This document shows, in pieces, positions 16,703 to 25,806 of a stretch of 64,000 nucleotides of DNA (within the stretch, counting starts at the first letter, position 1; each line of letters starts with the position of its first letter). Origin of the DNA: Silvanigrella paludirubra (GTDB lineage: Bacteria > Bdellovibrionota_B > Oligoflexia > Silvanigrellales > Silvanigrellaceae); assembly GCF_009208775.1 (NCBI RefSeq), contig NZ_WFLM01000009.1, forward strand, positions 1 through 64,000. The letters run 5' to 3'. The translations under genes were made by a program, and so were the position numbers. Under the pieces are notes generated by a model that was given only the letters and a program-made list of their open reading frames with translations, was not told where the DNA came from and made no database searches.

Positions 16703-17357
16703 ACATCTTCCCAGTTTCTTGAATATTTTTATCAATTTGTTTTCTTTGTTGAGCGAGTAGCTCTAAAGCTTTAGGTAAATCATCTATATTATCAACAACA
16801 ATTTGTTTACGCTCTGGAGTATCTGGTGGGTTTTGATGCAAAACAAATTCAGCAACTTTTTCAATTTTTCTATTTGTCTCTTTAAGAGCTATCTTTAATT
16901 CATCAACTTCAGATTTTAATTTACCAACATCATCCATTGTTGCTACAGTTGATGATGATATTTTTTCTTTATTAATATATGTAGTCAATGACTCACTTGG
17001 AGCAAAATAATTTTTATTATTTATAAATTGATAGTCATTAGGTCTTACGCGCCAATTTAATATTCCACGTTTAATCATTAAATCTCGCCAATCTTCAAAC
17101 TTTTCTTTTTTATCTAAAATTCCAGCTAGTTCTAAATCATGCTTAAATATCAAGACAAATTCACCGTCTCTTTTTTCAAGAGGTGAATTTACATAAGTGT
17201 CAAGTAAAAATGTTGCAACTTTTCCTGAGTTTTCAATCTTTTTTCTCTTTAGATACATCAATAAATTTTGATATGTTTTAAATTTTCTATCCTTTTTTTC
17301 TTTTTTGTTGCTATTTTTAGAACTCAACTCTTCAGATTCAAAAATTTGTTCATCCAT
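16695..17357 (-). CDS. Candidate repeat-binding/replication-type protein, 220 aa
   Basis: Start at ATG 17357 (TTG 17375 is less likely). Residues 25-130 look like a winged-helix core (VATFLLDTYVNSP, then DLELAGILDKKEKFEDWRDL and a RGILNWRVRPNDYQF wing). Residues 145-180 form a heptad-like coiled coil (VGKLKSEVDELKIALKE). Family not recognised. Ten octamer repeats lie 113-288 bp upstream, so it could be a plasmid initiator, a centromere-binding or an autoregulatory protein; this is inferred from position only. Confidence 0.6.
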   Translation of the reverse strand: MDEQIFESEELSSKNSNKKEKKDRKFKTYQNLLMYLKRKKIENSGKVATFLLDTYVNSPLEKRDGEFVLIFKHDLELAGILDKKEKFEDWRDLMIKRGILNWRVRPNDYQFINNKNYFAPSESLTTYINKEKISSSTVATMDDVGKLKSEVDELKIALKETNRKIEKVAEFVLHQNPPDTPERKQIVVDNIDDLPKALELLAQQRKQIDKNIQETGKMFN

Positions 17358-17469
17358 AAAATTCCAACCTTTCAATCCCTGTTAGTTGTTTATTTACTGT
17401 GTAATTATTGCATTATGACAATTTTATGTCAAATGTTAGCAGTATAGTCTCTGACTATCAACTAACTAC

Positions 17470-17645
17470 GTTAGCACTTTGTGCTAACGCTAAAAAAAGC
17501 GGTGCTAACGCGGTGCTAACTGTAAAGTAACAGTTTGTTAGCACCGCGTTAGCACTAAACAATATAACTTATTAAAATACCAAGAAATACTAGTTTATAA
17601 GTATGTTAGCACCGCGTTAGCACTGCGTTAGCACCGCGTTAGCAC
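17470..17645. repeat. Array of ten GTTAGCAC octamers on an 11-bp period
   Basis: Perfect GTTAGCAC at 17470, 17537, 17548, 17605, 17616, 17627 and 17638, and inverted GTGCTAAC at 17481, 17502 and 17513, with an imperfect copy at 17435. Tandem neighbours are spaced exactly 11 bp (unit GTTAGCACCGC), one helical turn. Direct 11-bp repeats in inverted blocks fit an iteron origin, a parC-like centromere or an operator array. Confidence 0.85.
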
Positions 17646-17952
17646 AAAGCAGAAGTTTTTCTCTCGTATGTATGAAATCTCAGCAATAGTATGTATGTAT
17701 GTTATACTATGCTCGATCTTTCTTGCCAAAATAAAAAGCATACGATCTCGACGTTTTAAAACCAAAGGCAAAATCTGCGCAGCTTGTGACGGCTCTTTGA
17801 TTTTCTTAATATCTGTAAATTCATAGCCGCCACATAACTTGCATTTGCTTCGCAAATTGCAAGTTCATTGAAAAAAATAAAATTATTTCTTGTTGTTATT
17901 AAATAGAATAAAAGCTATTATTGTAGATATTAATTTGAAAATAAGGTTAAAA
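17646..17952. other. Gene-poor stretch after the repeat array
   Basis: No convincing gene. A 75-codon minus frame (17628-17855) starts with TTG, lacks a Shine-Dalgarno and runs into the repeats. The stretch contains GTAT tetranucleotide reiterations near 17665-17706 and a TTTGC-ttc-GCAAA hairpin near 17850. It may be part of the origin or centromere region. Confidence 0.5.
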
Positions 17953-18303
17953 ATGTTTACATATCTCATTACAATATTTCTACTTTGTGCAAGCTCATCT
18001 ATCATGATTGTTGCATGGTATGGACATCTCAAATTTGTGAATAGTCCACTGTGGATTGTTATTTTAATCTCTTGGGGAATTGCATTTTTTGAGTATTTAT
18101 TACAAGTTCCAGCTAATAGAATTGGTCATAAAGTTATGTCTGCCGCACAATTAAGAATTATTGCTGAAATGTTCACATTATGTGCATTTTTCTTCTTTTC
18201 AACTTTTTATTTAAAAGAAAAGTTTACATTAAATTATTTTTTAAGTTTCCTTTGTATTTTTGCCGCTGTCTATTTTGCTTTTTTTGGACCATTTAAAAAT
18301 TGA
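17953..18303 (+). CDS. DUF486/DMT-family small membrane protein
   Basis: 116 aa from ATG 17953 (AAGG upstream; the longer frame from 17890 is unlikely). Four transmembrane helices are visible. The family pattern is clear: MIVAWYGHLKF, then SWGIAFFEYLLQVPANRIGH, then QLRIIAEM. DUF486 proteins are chromosomal small multidrug-transporter relatives of unknown substrate, so this is probably host cargo captured by the element. Confidence 0.85.
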   Translation: MFTYLITIFLLCASSSIMIVAWYGHLKFVNSPLWIVILISWGIAFFEYLLQVPANRIGHKVMSAAQLRIIAEMFTLCAFFFFSTFYLKEKFTLNYFLSFLCIFAAVYFAFFGPFKN

Positions 18304-18451
18304 TGAGATTTTTAAATCTGGGTAAAACTTTCCCGTTACCTTTGAAGCCTATAAATTAATTTTAAAGCTATGAATTCAATTTTTAGATACTAACTGTCAT
18401 GAGAAAATTTTTAGGTACCTTAAAACGCTTTAAAATGATTTTGTTTATTTA

Positions 18452-18886
18452 TTATGCAATTTTCTTTTTTTGGATATTTAAATGCCACTCAAAACCCATT
18501 GCATCAAGAATTTCAGAAAATTTTGTTAGCGAAGGTTCTCGCTTTCCTTCTTCGTATTGAGAATAAGAAGTTCTTTCGCAACAAAGATCAATCGCAACTT
18601 TAGCCTGTGATAGTCTTTCAGACTCACGAATATTTTTAAATATTAAAGAAGTAACATGTTTTGAATTGAAAAATTTAACTGTGAATTTATTATTAGAAAT
18701 TATTTCGATTTTAAAATCATCATCTGAAGCTTCACCTTTAGAAATTCCCTTTAAAAGCTGCAAAAGTCTTTTATTCAATCTTAAAAATAGATCTTCCTCT
18801 GTTTTTCCGAGCTCGATTAAATCAATAAGCTGAATCTTAGCGCTCCATACCTCGCTACCAAATCCAAAGCTTCCTTCTAAATTCAT
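18452..18886 (-). CDS. XRE-type protein with N-terminal antitoxin-like domain, 144 aa
   Basis: Start at ATG 18886 after GGAGGTAAAG. Residues 1-65 form a small alpha/beta domain; residues 80-135 form a helix-turn-helix (ESERLSQAKVAIDLCCERTSYSQYEEGKREPS). The arrangement recalls HicB-like antitoxins with a C-terminal XRE domain. No cognate toxin is evident next to it. It is divergent from the gene at 19000. Confidence 0.7.
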   Translation of the reverse strand: MNLEGSFGFGSEVWSAKIQLIDLIELGKTEEDLFLRLNKRLLQLLKGISKGEASDDDFKIEIISNNKFTVKFFNSKHVTSLIFKNIRESERLSQAKVAIDLCCERTSYSQYEEGKREPSLTKFSEILDAMGFEWHLNIQKKKIA

Positions 18887-18999
18887 CTTTACCTCCAATT
18901 CTAATTTTTTTAGCAGTCAATTGACGGCAAAGCAAATTAAAATTTTTTAAAATGGAAATTGATTTAAATTTTTGCAATTATGATTTCACGAGGTGAAAA

Positions 19000-19278
19000 A
19001 TGGATGATCAAATTTTAGTAACAGAATCAGAAATTGAAAATGTAAAAAAAGAATTTGAAGGATATGTAAATAAAATAGCAGAGGTAAGTAATTATTTAAA
19101 TAACGAATTGGAAGCCTCTTTTGTTTTACTCTCAGCAGCAAGAAAAAATATTGATTTAATTAAAGCAAAATATGAACTTGATTTTCCTATAGCATCAGAA
19201 GTATATAGGAATTTGTCATTACAGGTAATTGATTTTGAAAATGAGATTGCAGCCCATCTAAGCGTAGGAAAAAAATAA
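19000..19278 (+). CDS. Hypothetical helical protein, 92 aa
   Basis: Not recognised. CGAGGTG precedes the ATG. The product is all-helical and acidic (ESEIENVKKEFEGYVNKIAEV), and may form a coiled coil. It is 43 bp before the SLATT gene and is probably co-transcribed with it, so it could be its partner. Confidence 0.6.
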   Translation: MDDQILVTESEIENVKKEFEGYVNKIAEVSNYLNNELEASFVLLSAARKNIDLIKAKYELDFPIASEVYRNLSLQVIDFENEIAAHLSVGKK

Positions 19279-19321
19279 AGTATTTTTTAAATTATTACCG
19301 TGCATATTTGGAGTTATTCGT

Positions 19322-19912
19322 ATGTGTAATAATTTTGATAATATAGAGAATCAAGCAAGGATAAATTTAAAAGGAAGAATTGATATAACAAAAAGGGCTA
19401 GAATGATTGCTGAAAAGAGATTGAAATTTTATTCTTTTTGGTTAAATTTTGGAGTTGGTTTTATTTCTATAATGAATATATTTATAACTATATTTATGTT
19501 AATTTATAAGAAAGACGTTCATTCTAATGATGTTTTAAATTTAGCTGTTATTTTTTATTCTTTATTATTAATTATTGTATCTTTAATAATATGGAATAGT
19601 AATTTTGAAGTTAGATCAGAGAATTTTAGAAAATGCTATTTAAAATTAGATAAATTGATGAGAATTGATTTTGAAGAAAAAAGTTTAAATGATATTGAAA
19701 AAAAATATCATTTAATTTTAGAAAATTTTGATAATCATCATGATTTAGATAATATAAAAGCAAGAATTTTATTTAATAGAAATTCAAATAATATTCCATT
19801 TAGCCTTAATATATATGATAAAATATATTACTACTCTTTAAAAATAATAACATATTTATTATATGTTTTTATATTAATAAGCCCTTTAATAATAATTTAT
19901 ATATTCAGATAA
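19322..19912 (+). CDS. SLATT-type 2TM membrane effector
   Basis: 196 aa. An amphipathic KGRIDITKRARMIAEKRLKF helix leads into two transmembrane helices (about residues 38-62 and 75-95). A cytosolic helix RSENFRKCYLKLDKLMRID follows, then ENFDNHHDLDNIKAR and a third hydrophobic segment at the C-terminus. This is the pattern of SLATT domains, membrane effectors of nucleotide-dependent defence. Assignment is by pattern; no nucleotide synthase or reverse transcriptase is nearby. Possible role: superinfection exclusion. Confidence 0.7.
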   Translation: MCNNFDNIENQARINLKGRIDITKRARMIAEKRLKFYSFWLNFGVGFISIMNIFITIFMLIYKKDVHSNDVLNLAVIFYSLLLIIVSLIIWNSNFEVRSENFRKCYLKLDKLMRIDFEEKSLNDIEKKYHLILENFDNHHDLDNIKARILFNRNSNNIPFSLNIYDKIYYYSLKIITYLLYVFILISPLIIIYIFR

Positions 19913-19916
19913 TACT

Positions 19917-19930
19917 TTTAGACAGTCCGT
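19917..19930 (+). promoter_or_regulatory. Late element copy 2 (before portal)
   Basis: TTTAGACAGTCCGT, 35 bp before the portal start. It mirrors copy 1, so the 15.75-19.92 kb island is bounded by inverted copies. Confidence 0.75.
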
Positions 19931-19964
19931 ATCTATCCTCTTAACTTATCTCTAGGGGGGATTT

Positions 19965-21335
19965 ATGAAAAAAGCTCTAGTTAAAGCTCAAACAAAAAAT
20001 AAACAAACAATTACAAATTTAGATGGCTGGCAAGATGTTAAAAGAGGTTTAAATTCTTTTAAAGATAAAAGAACTTCAATTATGTTAACTGATTTCTCAG
20101 TTAGTAAATCTTATTCTGATATACTTTATAAAACAGATAGCCTTGCAAAAAAAATAGTGAACGAACCAGTTGAGGATTCTTTAAGAGAAGGCTTTAATTT
20201 TGTTTTAAAAAGAAAAAAAGAATCTGAAAAACTAAACCATGAATTTAAACGCTTGCTTTTAAGAAATAAAATTGAGACCGCTTGGAAAGATGCAAGAAAA
20301 TATGGTGGATCAGTTCTCTTGTTTGGATTTGAAGATGGGCTTACATTAGTTGATGAATTAGAAATAGATAGAATAAAAGGTATAAAGTGGATACTTCCTT
20401 TTAATAAACATCAAATACAGGCAGAAGGAATTGATGAGAATTTAGAGTCATCAAACTTTGGTAGACCTTTGTTTTATAAATTTAATTATTCAAATAATTT
20501 TAAAGAAAAAAACAACACAGTTGAAAAATTTCACGCCTCAAGATGTATTGTTTTTGATGGAGATATTTTAGATTATGAGAGTTTTAAAAGTAAAGGGTTT
20601 TTTCATGAAAGCATTCTAACTTCAATTTATCCAGCTCTAAAAAACTATAATATTGCGCATGAAAGTATTGCGGCCGCTTTTCCTGAAATATGGCAAGGGA
20701 TTTATAAAATTCCGTCATTTATGGACGCAATAGCTTCTAGTAATGAAGAATTAGTTAAAAAAAGAATTGAAGTCATGGATGATATGCGTTCAAATTTTCG
20801 GGCATTAGTTTTAGGAGAAGGTGAAGATTTTGATAGGAAAGCTTTATCATTCGCTGGAATTCCTGAACTATTAAATAAAGTGACAGAAAGACTTGTTGCT
20901 GTAGCAAAAATGCCTCACACAAAATTATTAGGTGAAGGCAGCCAAGGAAACACTAGCGGACGCACAGAACAAACAGAATGGTACGATATTGTATCTCACA
21001 TTCAAGAACAATATCTACAACCTAAATTGGAAACTATTGGCGAATTCTTAAAACAGTATTTATGCCAAGATAAAGAGCAGGAAATCCAGATTGAATTCAA
21101 TTCTCTTTATCAGCAAGACCCACTTAAAGAAGCAGATGTTTATCTTAAATATGCGCAAGCTGACAATCTTTATATTACTAATCAGACTATAGATCCCCAT
21201 GAAGTAGCACAATCTAGGTTTAGTGGACTTAAATTTGGAAATAGAATTATTCTTGATAAGAAGATAAGAAAAGCAAATAAATTAACTTCTGAGATTCCAG
21301 AAGACAAAGAAAACAACGAGTCAGAAAATGAATAG
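19965..21335 (+). CDS. Portal protein (DUF1073 family)
   Basis: 456 aa. The N-terminal core has DSLAKKIVNEPVEDSLREGF and WKDARKYGGSVLLFGFEDG, and the clip/stem region has PHTKLLGEGSQGNTSGRTEQ. These are typical of DUF1073 portals. The dodecameric portal forms the DNA entry vertex. AGGGGGGA lies before the ATG. The Lys-rich N-terminus and acidic C-terminus are charged tails. Overlaps the next gene by 8 nt. Confidence 0.88.
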   Translation: MKKALVKAQTKNKQTITNLDGWQDVKRGLNSFKDKRTSIMLTDFSVSKSYSDILYKTDSLAKKIVNEPVEDSLREGFNFVLKRKKESEKLNHEFKRLLLRNKIETAWKDARKYGGSVLLFGFEDGLTLVDELEIDRIKGIKWILPFNKHQIQAEGIDENLESSNFGRPLFYKFNYSNNFKEKNNTVEKFHASRCIVFDGDILDYESFKSKGFFHESILTSIYPALKNYNIAHESIAAAFPEIWQGIYKIPSFMDAIASSNEELVKKRIEVMDDMRSNFRALVLGEGEDFDRKALSFAGIPELLNKVTERLVAVAKMPHTKLLGEGSQGNTSGRTEQTEWYDIVSHIQEQYLQPKLETIGEFLKQYLCQDKEQEIQIEFNSLYQQDPLKEADVYLKYAQADNLYITNQTIDPHEVAQSRFSGLKFGNRIILDKKIRKANKLTSEIPEDKENNESENE

Positions 21336-22173
21336 CATTCAATTTATTGAATATGCTCTTTTAAATTCAAAACCAAATTTAAAAGTCAGAATTCAAGCTG
21401 AGCCACCAATATCTTTAGAACGTCAATTTCAAAATGAAATTTTAAATTTAGCAAAGCCGTTTTTTAAAAAATTTAGAAGTGATTTACTTTTAAAATATGA
21501 CATTTGGAATGATAAATATTCTTTAAATTTAGATTCAGAAGATAATGAAGAAGATAAGAGTGATATAGAGATTTTTTTTAATAATATTTTGAAAGGTATC
21601 GGAATTTATTTCAGTTATAAAATCTTAAAATCTTTAATTAGTAAATTTTCTCAAAAAATATTAATTTATTCTAAAACTAAGTTATCAAATCAAATGGAAA
21701 AAATATTTAAATTAAAACCATTTTATAGTCAAGAAAATTTAAAAATATCAATTAATTTATGGGTTGAGAAAAACATCACAAAATTGAATAGTAATTTAAT
21801 TCAATGTGTTCAAAACAGTAAAATATCTATTTATTCAATGTTTGAAAAGGAAGAAAAAGGAAAAGAATTTTTTAAAAAACAAGTGATTGAAAATCAATTA
21901 AAATTTGAATCTTCAATTGCTTTTTTTGCCCGTGATCAAGTTTCAGGTCTTGATGGGCTTTTAACAAAAATTTTGCATGCAGAAATTGGGATGGATAATT
22001 TTATTTGGTCTACATGCAGAGACGATAAGGTAAGACCTACTCACAGAGCATTAGAAGGTAAGCTATGTTCTTGGTCTAACCTTCCGAAATTAAACGGTAT
22101 TTCTGTCTTTCCAGGCTCTGAAAATTGTTGTAGATGTGTAGCTCGCCCAATAGTAAGTCATAAATTAATTTAG
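21328..22173 (+). CDS. Minor head/morphogenesis protein (Mu gpF / SPP1 gp7-like)
   Basis: 281 aa. The C-terminal 90 residues carry the family signature: FFARDQVSGLDGLLTKIL, then WSTCRDDKVRPTHRALEGK and a GSENCCRCVARPIV finish with conserved Cys. The N-terminal 180 residues are helical. These proteins attach near the portal and may enter the cell with DNA. The TAG stop codon lies inside the next late element. Confidence 0.85.
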   Translation: MNSIQFIEYALLNSKPNLKVRIQAEPPISLERQFQNEILNLAKPFFKKFRSDLLLKYDIWNDKYSLNLDSEDNEEDKSDIEIFFNNILKGIGIYFSYKILKSLISKFSQKILIYSKTKLSNQMEKIFKLKPFYSQENLKISINLWVEKNITKLNSNLIQCVQNSKISIYSMFEKEEKGKEFFKKQVIENQLKFESSIAFFARDQVSGLDGLLTKILHAEIGMDNFIWSTCRDDKVRPTHRALEGKLCSWSNLPKLNGISVFPGSENCCRCVARPIVSHKLI

Positions 22174-22182
22174 ACAGTCCGT
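22169..22182 (+). promoter_or_regulatory. Late element copy 3 (before 22250)
   Basis: TTTAGACAGTCCGT overlapping the preceding stop codon. It is followed by an 8-bp stem (AAATGATC 22202-22209 / GATCATTT 22227-22234) just before the Shine-Dalgarno GGAG. Confidence 0.75.
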
Positions 22183-22249
22183 TCTCCTCTGAATAATTTT
22201 TAAATGATCTGAAGAAATTATTCTTTGATCATTTGGAGAATTTTATTTA

Positions 22250-23320
22250 ATGGGTGCTAATGTTTTTCCTAGCTATTCAAGGCAGGTCACTAATTATACT
22301 TTACAAAGCGAAGAGAGTGAATCTATTAATTTGCAAGGTCTGCAATTTAATTATAACGAGTCACAATTTATAGCTACAGTTAATAATAAATATGAAAAAA
22401 TTATAAATTTTAAAAAAGAAGGGAGTAATATATTTTTTGAAACTGATTCTTTGTTAATCACGCCAGATATTAGTAAACCCACTACTAATATTATTGTAAA
22501 AAACAAAACTAAATCAGTCTTTTCCTATACATTATATGTTGTTCCATGGCTAGATATTTACCAAGATGAGATTAATGAAATTAAAAAATCTTTATCTAAT
22601 AATTCATTTAATTTCTCTAAAACATTTCCTTCAATTGAGTTTGTTCCATCAAATATAGTTTCAACATTAACACACAATTTGGATAAAAGTGTTTCAGAAT
22701 TAACGGTAAATGTTTTTGATTTTTCGGAAAATCCTACTATAAAAAGGCCTGTTTACGGAAAATTTGTTGGCGGTATTTTTCAAATTGGTGACATTGTTAT
22801 TTCTCAAAATCAAGCAAATCCAAACAATGCAATTGACGTTAAATTTAATTCTGAAGTAAAGCCAAGTTATTGTTTGTTAAAATTAGAAGGTCGAAGCTTA
22901 ACTCTTGAATTATTGGATAGTCAAAATAAAAATTATAACTATTCAAATAGAAATTTAGATCAAGGAACTTCTGAATTAATTAAACACAATTTAAATATTG
23001 ATGTTTCAACTTTACCTATACACGTAAAGATTGAGTATTTAGTAAATGGAAAAGCTGTTTTCGTTCCTGCAAACAGACCAAGAACATTAAAATTTGGTAA
23101 AATTGGAAATAGCACATTAGTTAATTTATTAAATCAAGATATTCTTTCTGATAATGGTAACATTAGTTTAATTATTTCATCCGAAAATCCAAATAAAGAA
23201 CTTAAAATTGAAAACAATGTAAATTTAGTTTCAAATAATTTTAAATCAATTGGATACACAATTGATGTTAGTGAAGTTTTTATAGGTTTAACTTTGCATA
23301 TAGAGCTTGAACATCTTTAA
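22250..23320 (+). CDS. Probable virion structural/fibre protein, 356 aa
   Basis: Not assigned to a family. It is beta-rich throughout with no signal peptide. Residues 140-205 (FVPSNIVSTLTHNLDKSVS and GKFVGGIFQIGDIVISQ) look like a beta-sandwich. It is the first gene of a late block that also encodes a collar-type fibre protein, which suggests a fibre, fibre-connector or decoration role. Confidence 0.55.
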   Translation: MGANVFPSYSRQVTNYTLQSEESESINLQGLQFNYNESQFIATVNNKYEKIINFKKEGSNIFFETDSLLITPDISKPTTNIIVKNKTKSVFSYTLYVVPWLDIYQDEINEIKKSLSNNSFNFSKTFPSIEFVPSNIVSTLTHNLDKSVSELTVNVFDFSENPTIKRPVYGKFVGGIFQIGDIVISQNQANPNNAIDVKFNSEVKPSYCLLKLEGRSLTLELLDSQNKNYNYSNRNLDQGTSELIKHNLNIDVSTLPIHVKIEYLVNGKAVFVPANRPRTLKFGKIGNSTLVNLLNQDILSDNGNISLIISSENPNKELKIENNVNLVSNNFKSIGYTIDVSEVFIGLTLHIELEHL

Positions 23321-23339
23321 GAAAGTAAAAAGATAAAAT

Positions 23340-23996
23340 ATGAAATCAATTGAATTATCAAATATAAATGATGTTAATAAATTAGAAGAAACGGTTAAGA
23401 AAATTATTGGAGTTCCTTTAGGGGCTGCAATTTCTACTTTTCCTAGTCTTGGTGGCTATAAATGCGAGGCATTAGAAATAGCTGATAGCTACGGATTTGT
23501 TCTTTGTAATGGACAAGAAATAAAAGACAAAGATTCAATTTTTTTTGGAAAAAAAATTCCAAATTTAAATAACAATTTATTTTTAAAAGGTTCTTTACAA
23601 GATAATACAACGCAAGGAAATAAAGATCACAAAGCTGATTTTGATCATACGCATATTTATTCACATACGCATAAATATTGTGAATATCAAATAAAAATAA
23701 ATGAATCACAAAAAGTATTAGAACAATATTTTTATACTACTGCCGATAAAAATGAACAACCAAATCAGAACATTGTTTTCCAGTACTCAGGTATAGCAAG
23801 CAGTGGAGGAAGTGGCGATGCTATGAGGCTTTTAAATTCACCTTCCTCATTAACAGAGATGTTCACATCTGGCGTATTCGGAGACGCTATAAATGGTGTG
23901 CTAGAAAATGCTCAAACATCAAAAGTAACAGATTATAATAAATTAAATGTCGAGCCAGAAAATATTACAACAGTATATATTATGAGGGTTAAATAA
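23340..23996 (+). CDS. Tail-collar/fibre tip-type protein with HxH motif
   Basis: 218 aa. Residues 28-80 resemble the phage tail collar domain (GAAISTFPSLGGY, GFVLCNGQEI, IPNLNNNLFLKGS). They are followed by HKADFDHTHIYSHTHKY, the His-pair region that in fibre tips binds metal. The C-terminal half is variable, as expected for receptor binding. It is separated from the baseplate genes by about 15 kb. Confidence 0.7.
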   Translation: MKSIELSNINDVNKLEETVKKIIGVPLGAAISTFPSLGGYKCEALEIADSYGFVLCNGQEIKDKDSIFFGKKIPNLNNNLFLKGSLQDNTTQGNKDHKADFDHTHIYSHTHKYCEYQIKINESQKVLEQYFYTTADKNEQPNQNIVFQYSGIASSGGSGDAMRLLNSPSSLTEMFTSGVFGDAINGVLENAQTSKVTDYNKLNVEPENITTVYIMRVK

Positions 23997-23998
23997 AA

Positions 23999-24850
23999 AT
24001 GAGAAAAATTATTTTAAGTTGTTTAAGTTTATTAGTAATATCTTGTGGTGGAAAGGCTTATGCAGATTGTGCTACTGCGCCAAATGGTGGAACAGTTTGC
24101 ACGGATTCTAGATCTAAAAGTTTAACTATGACGGCATATGAAATTGCAAGCAGCGGTAATGCTTGTCTTGGAACATCTCCAGATTGGTATAATGCTTATA
24201 AGAGCGGATCAAAATGGCACAAATATTGTGGCTACAATTCGGGAGTTTATGGCGATTCGTGGACATATTCGGGGGTTTGGTCAAACTCTCCTTATGGAAT
24301 TATTGCAAAAACAAACCTACTGAACTATAAAACAAATGCCTCAACAGTGAAAGTATTTGGCCAAGCTAAAGTAATATTTAGAGCTCGGAATAACGGTTAT
24401 ATGGGTGAATGGAATGGACATGTTGGTTCTCATCCAAATAATGGGAATTTTTTTATTGTAGAATTAATCAGTACTGATGGCACTGTTTTAGCAAGAAATT
24501 CTTACGGTCCTCAAACTATTGTTTGGGATTCTCCTATGTTGATATCTTTAACAGCTGATATAAATAAAGATGATTTAAAACAATTTTATTTTAAAGCGTA
24601 TACTTCTGTTCCGAATAATACTTGGACCGCACCAATTCCATTAATTGAAATTGAAAGAATTTTTTTACAAGCCCAAGATATTGGTGAAGTGTACAAAACT
24701 CAGGTTAGCTTTTCCGAAATTAAACATACTGCAAAACCAATTGCTAAAGGAAATTTTAAAAATAGATTAGCAGAATTAGCGAAAAATGACACATCACCGG
24801 ACCAATATTTTAGAAATAAATACATCACAATGTATGGAGAATTACCATGA
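23999..24850 (+). CDS. Lipoprotein or exported protein, 283 aa
   Basis: A signal sequence ending LLVISCGG offers a lipobox Cys at residue 16; KAYADC could alternatively be a type I site. The mature region is Trp/Tyr/Gly rich and beta-like (SWTYSGVWSNSPYG). Not recognised. The next gene starts 4 nt before its stop. An exported protein in a late operon could alter the host surface. Confidence 0.6.
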   Translation: MRKIILSCLSLLVISCGGKAYADCATAPNGGTVCTDSRSKSLTMTAYEIASSGNACLGTSPDWYNAYKSGSKWHKYCGYNSGVYGDSWTYSGVWSNSPYGIIAKTNLLNYKTNASTVKVFGQAKVIFRARNNGYMGEWNGHVGSHPNNGNFFIVELISTDGTVLARNSYGPQTIVWDSPMLISLTADINKDDLKQFYFKAYTSVPNNTWTAPIPLIEIERIFLQAQDIGEVYKTQVSFSEIKHTAKPIAKGNFKNRLAELAKNDTSPDQYFRNKYITMYGELP

Positions 24851-25806
24851 AGAAATCTATTGCTTTATTATTTAGTTTAATATCATTTCAAAACTTATAC
24901 GCTTTAAACATCGGTGATAAGCTCATGAATTGTGAATATAACTCAGATGGAACTTACGATTTTTGTAAAGCTGTAACTGGAGAACTGGAAAATATCCCTT
25001 CACTCAAAAATAGAAGTGATATTAATTTAAACTATGATATAACATATAATTATAGTTGTAGCGATAATATTAGCCAATATATTGGTGTTAGATCAACTTC
25101 TGGAAACTTTGCACAATTCAAATATGACGAAACAAAGTTAAGAATTACTTCAGCAGGTAAACTATCAATTGTGGATATTAATCCTTACAAAACAAAATCA
25201 GCTCAATTTGTTCGAGACTGTAATTTGCATATTAAGGAAATAAAAGCAGATTTAACCCAAGAAACAGTTAGCAGCTTAATAAAAGATGCTTGTTATATGG
25301 GAGTTTTAAATACGCAAATTTCTCAGTCTCAAATTATTATTTATTTAGCGCAGAGCATGATGAATAATTACGGAACATTACCTATTAACCAATTAAAAAT
25401 GCAGTTAAGAAATTTGCAATTTGGCTTACAAAGTATATCTGTACAAAATAACAAGAAACTTTCTCAGCAAATACAAAATATAATTGGAAATTCATCTACT
25501 AATGATCAAGTAGGTACTTTAAATTATATATTAAAAAATAGTTCATCTTGGGGTGTCGGGTCTGCCTCTTTGAAAAACAGTCTGACCATTTTATACAGTA
25601 ATTTATCGACAATTATGGCTGATATTTCTGATACAAGTCGAGATAGTATAAATAAGCTGTATGCAAATGGTGAGAGTATTACAAATTCTTATAATGATTT
25701 TAAATCTGCTAAACTACCTCTTGAGTACTTAAAATATCAATACTCATTATCAAGAGGAGAAGATTCTAGTAAATATAAAGCTCCATCTTGCTTTAATTCT
25801 CCTTAA
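24847..25806 (+). CDS. Exported protein, 319 aa
   Basis: Signal peptide MKKSIALLFSLISFQNLYA, then a Cys-containing N-terminal domain (CEYNSDGTYDFCKAVTG). A long helical region follows from residue 130 (SQSQIIIYLAQSMMNNYG, QLKMQLRNLQFGLQSI). No family recognised. ATGA-coupled to the upstream lipoprotein gene and convergent with the lipoprotein gene at 25793 (14-nt overlap). Confidence 0.6.
   Translation: MKKSIALLFSLISFQNLYALNIGDKLMNCEYNSDGTYDFCKAVTGELENIPSLKNRSDINLNYDITYNYSCSDNISQYIGVRSTSGNFAQFKYDETKLRITSAGKLSIVDINPYKTKSAQFVRDCNLHIKEIKADLTQETVSSLIKDACYMGVLNTQISQSQIIIYLAQSMMNNYGTLPINQLKMQLRNLQFGLQSISVQNNKKLSQQIQNIIGNSSTNDQVGTLNYILKNSSSWGVGSASLKNSLTILYSNLSTIMADISDTSRDSINKLYANGESITNSYNDFKSAKLPLEYLKYQYSLSRGEDSSKYKAPSCFNSP

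Noticed and set aside
17470-17645. Repeat array as CRISPR
   Set aside because: Repeats are 8-11 bp, in both orientations, without regular spacers or cas genes.
17628-17855. 75-codon minus-strand frame with a CKLC start
   Set aside because: TTG start without Shine-Dalgarno, second half is low-complexity GTAT repeats, and it runs into the octamer array.
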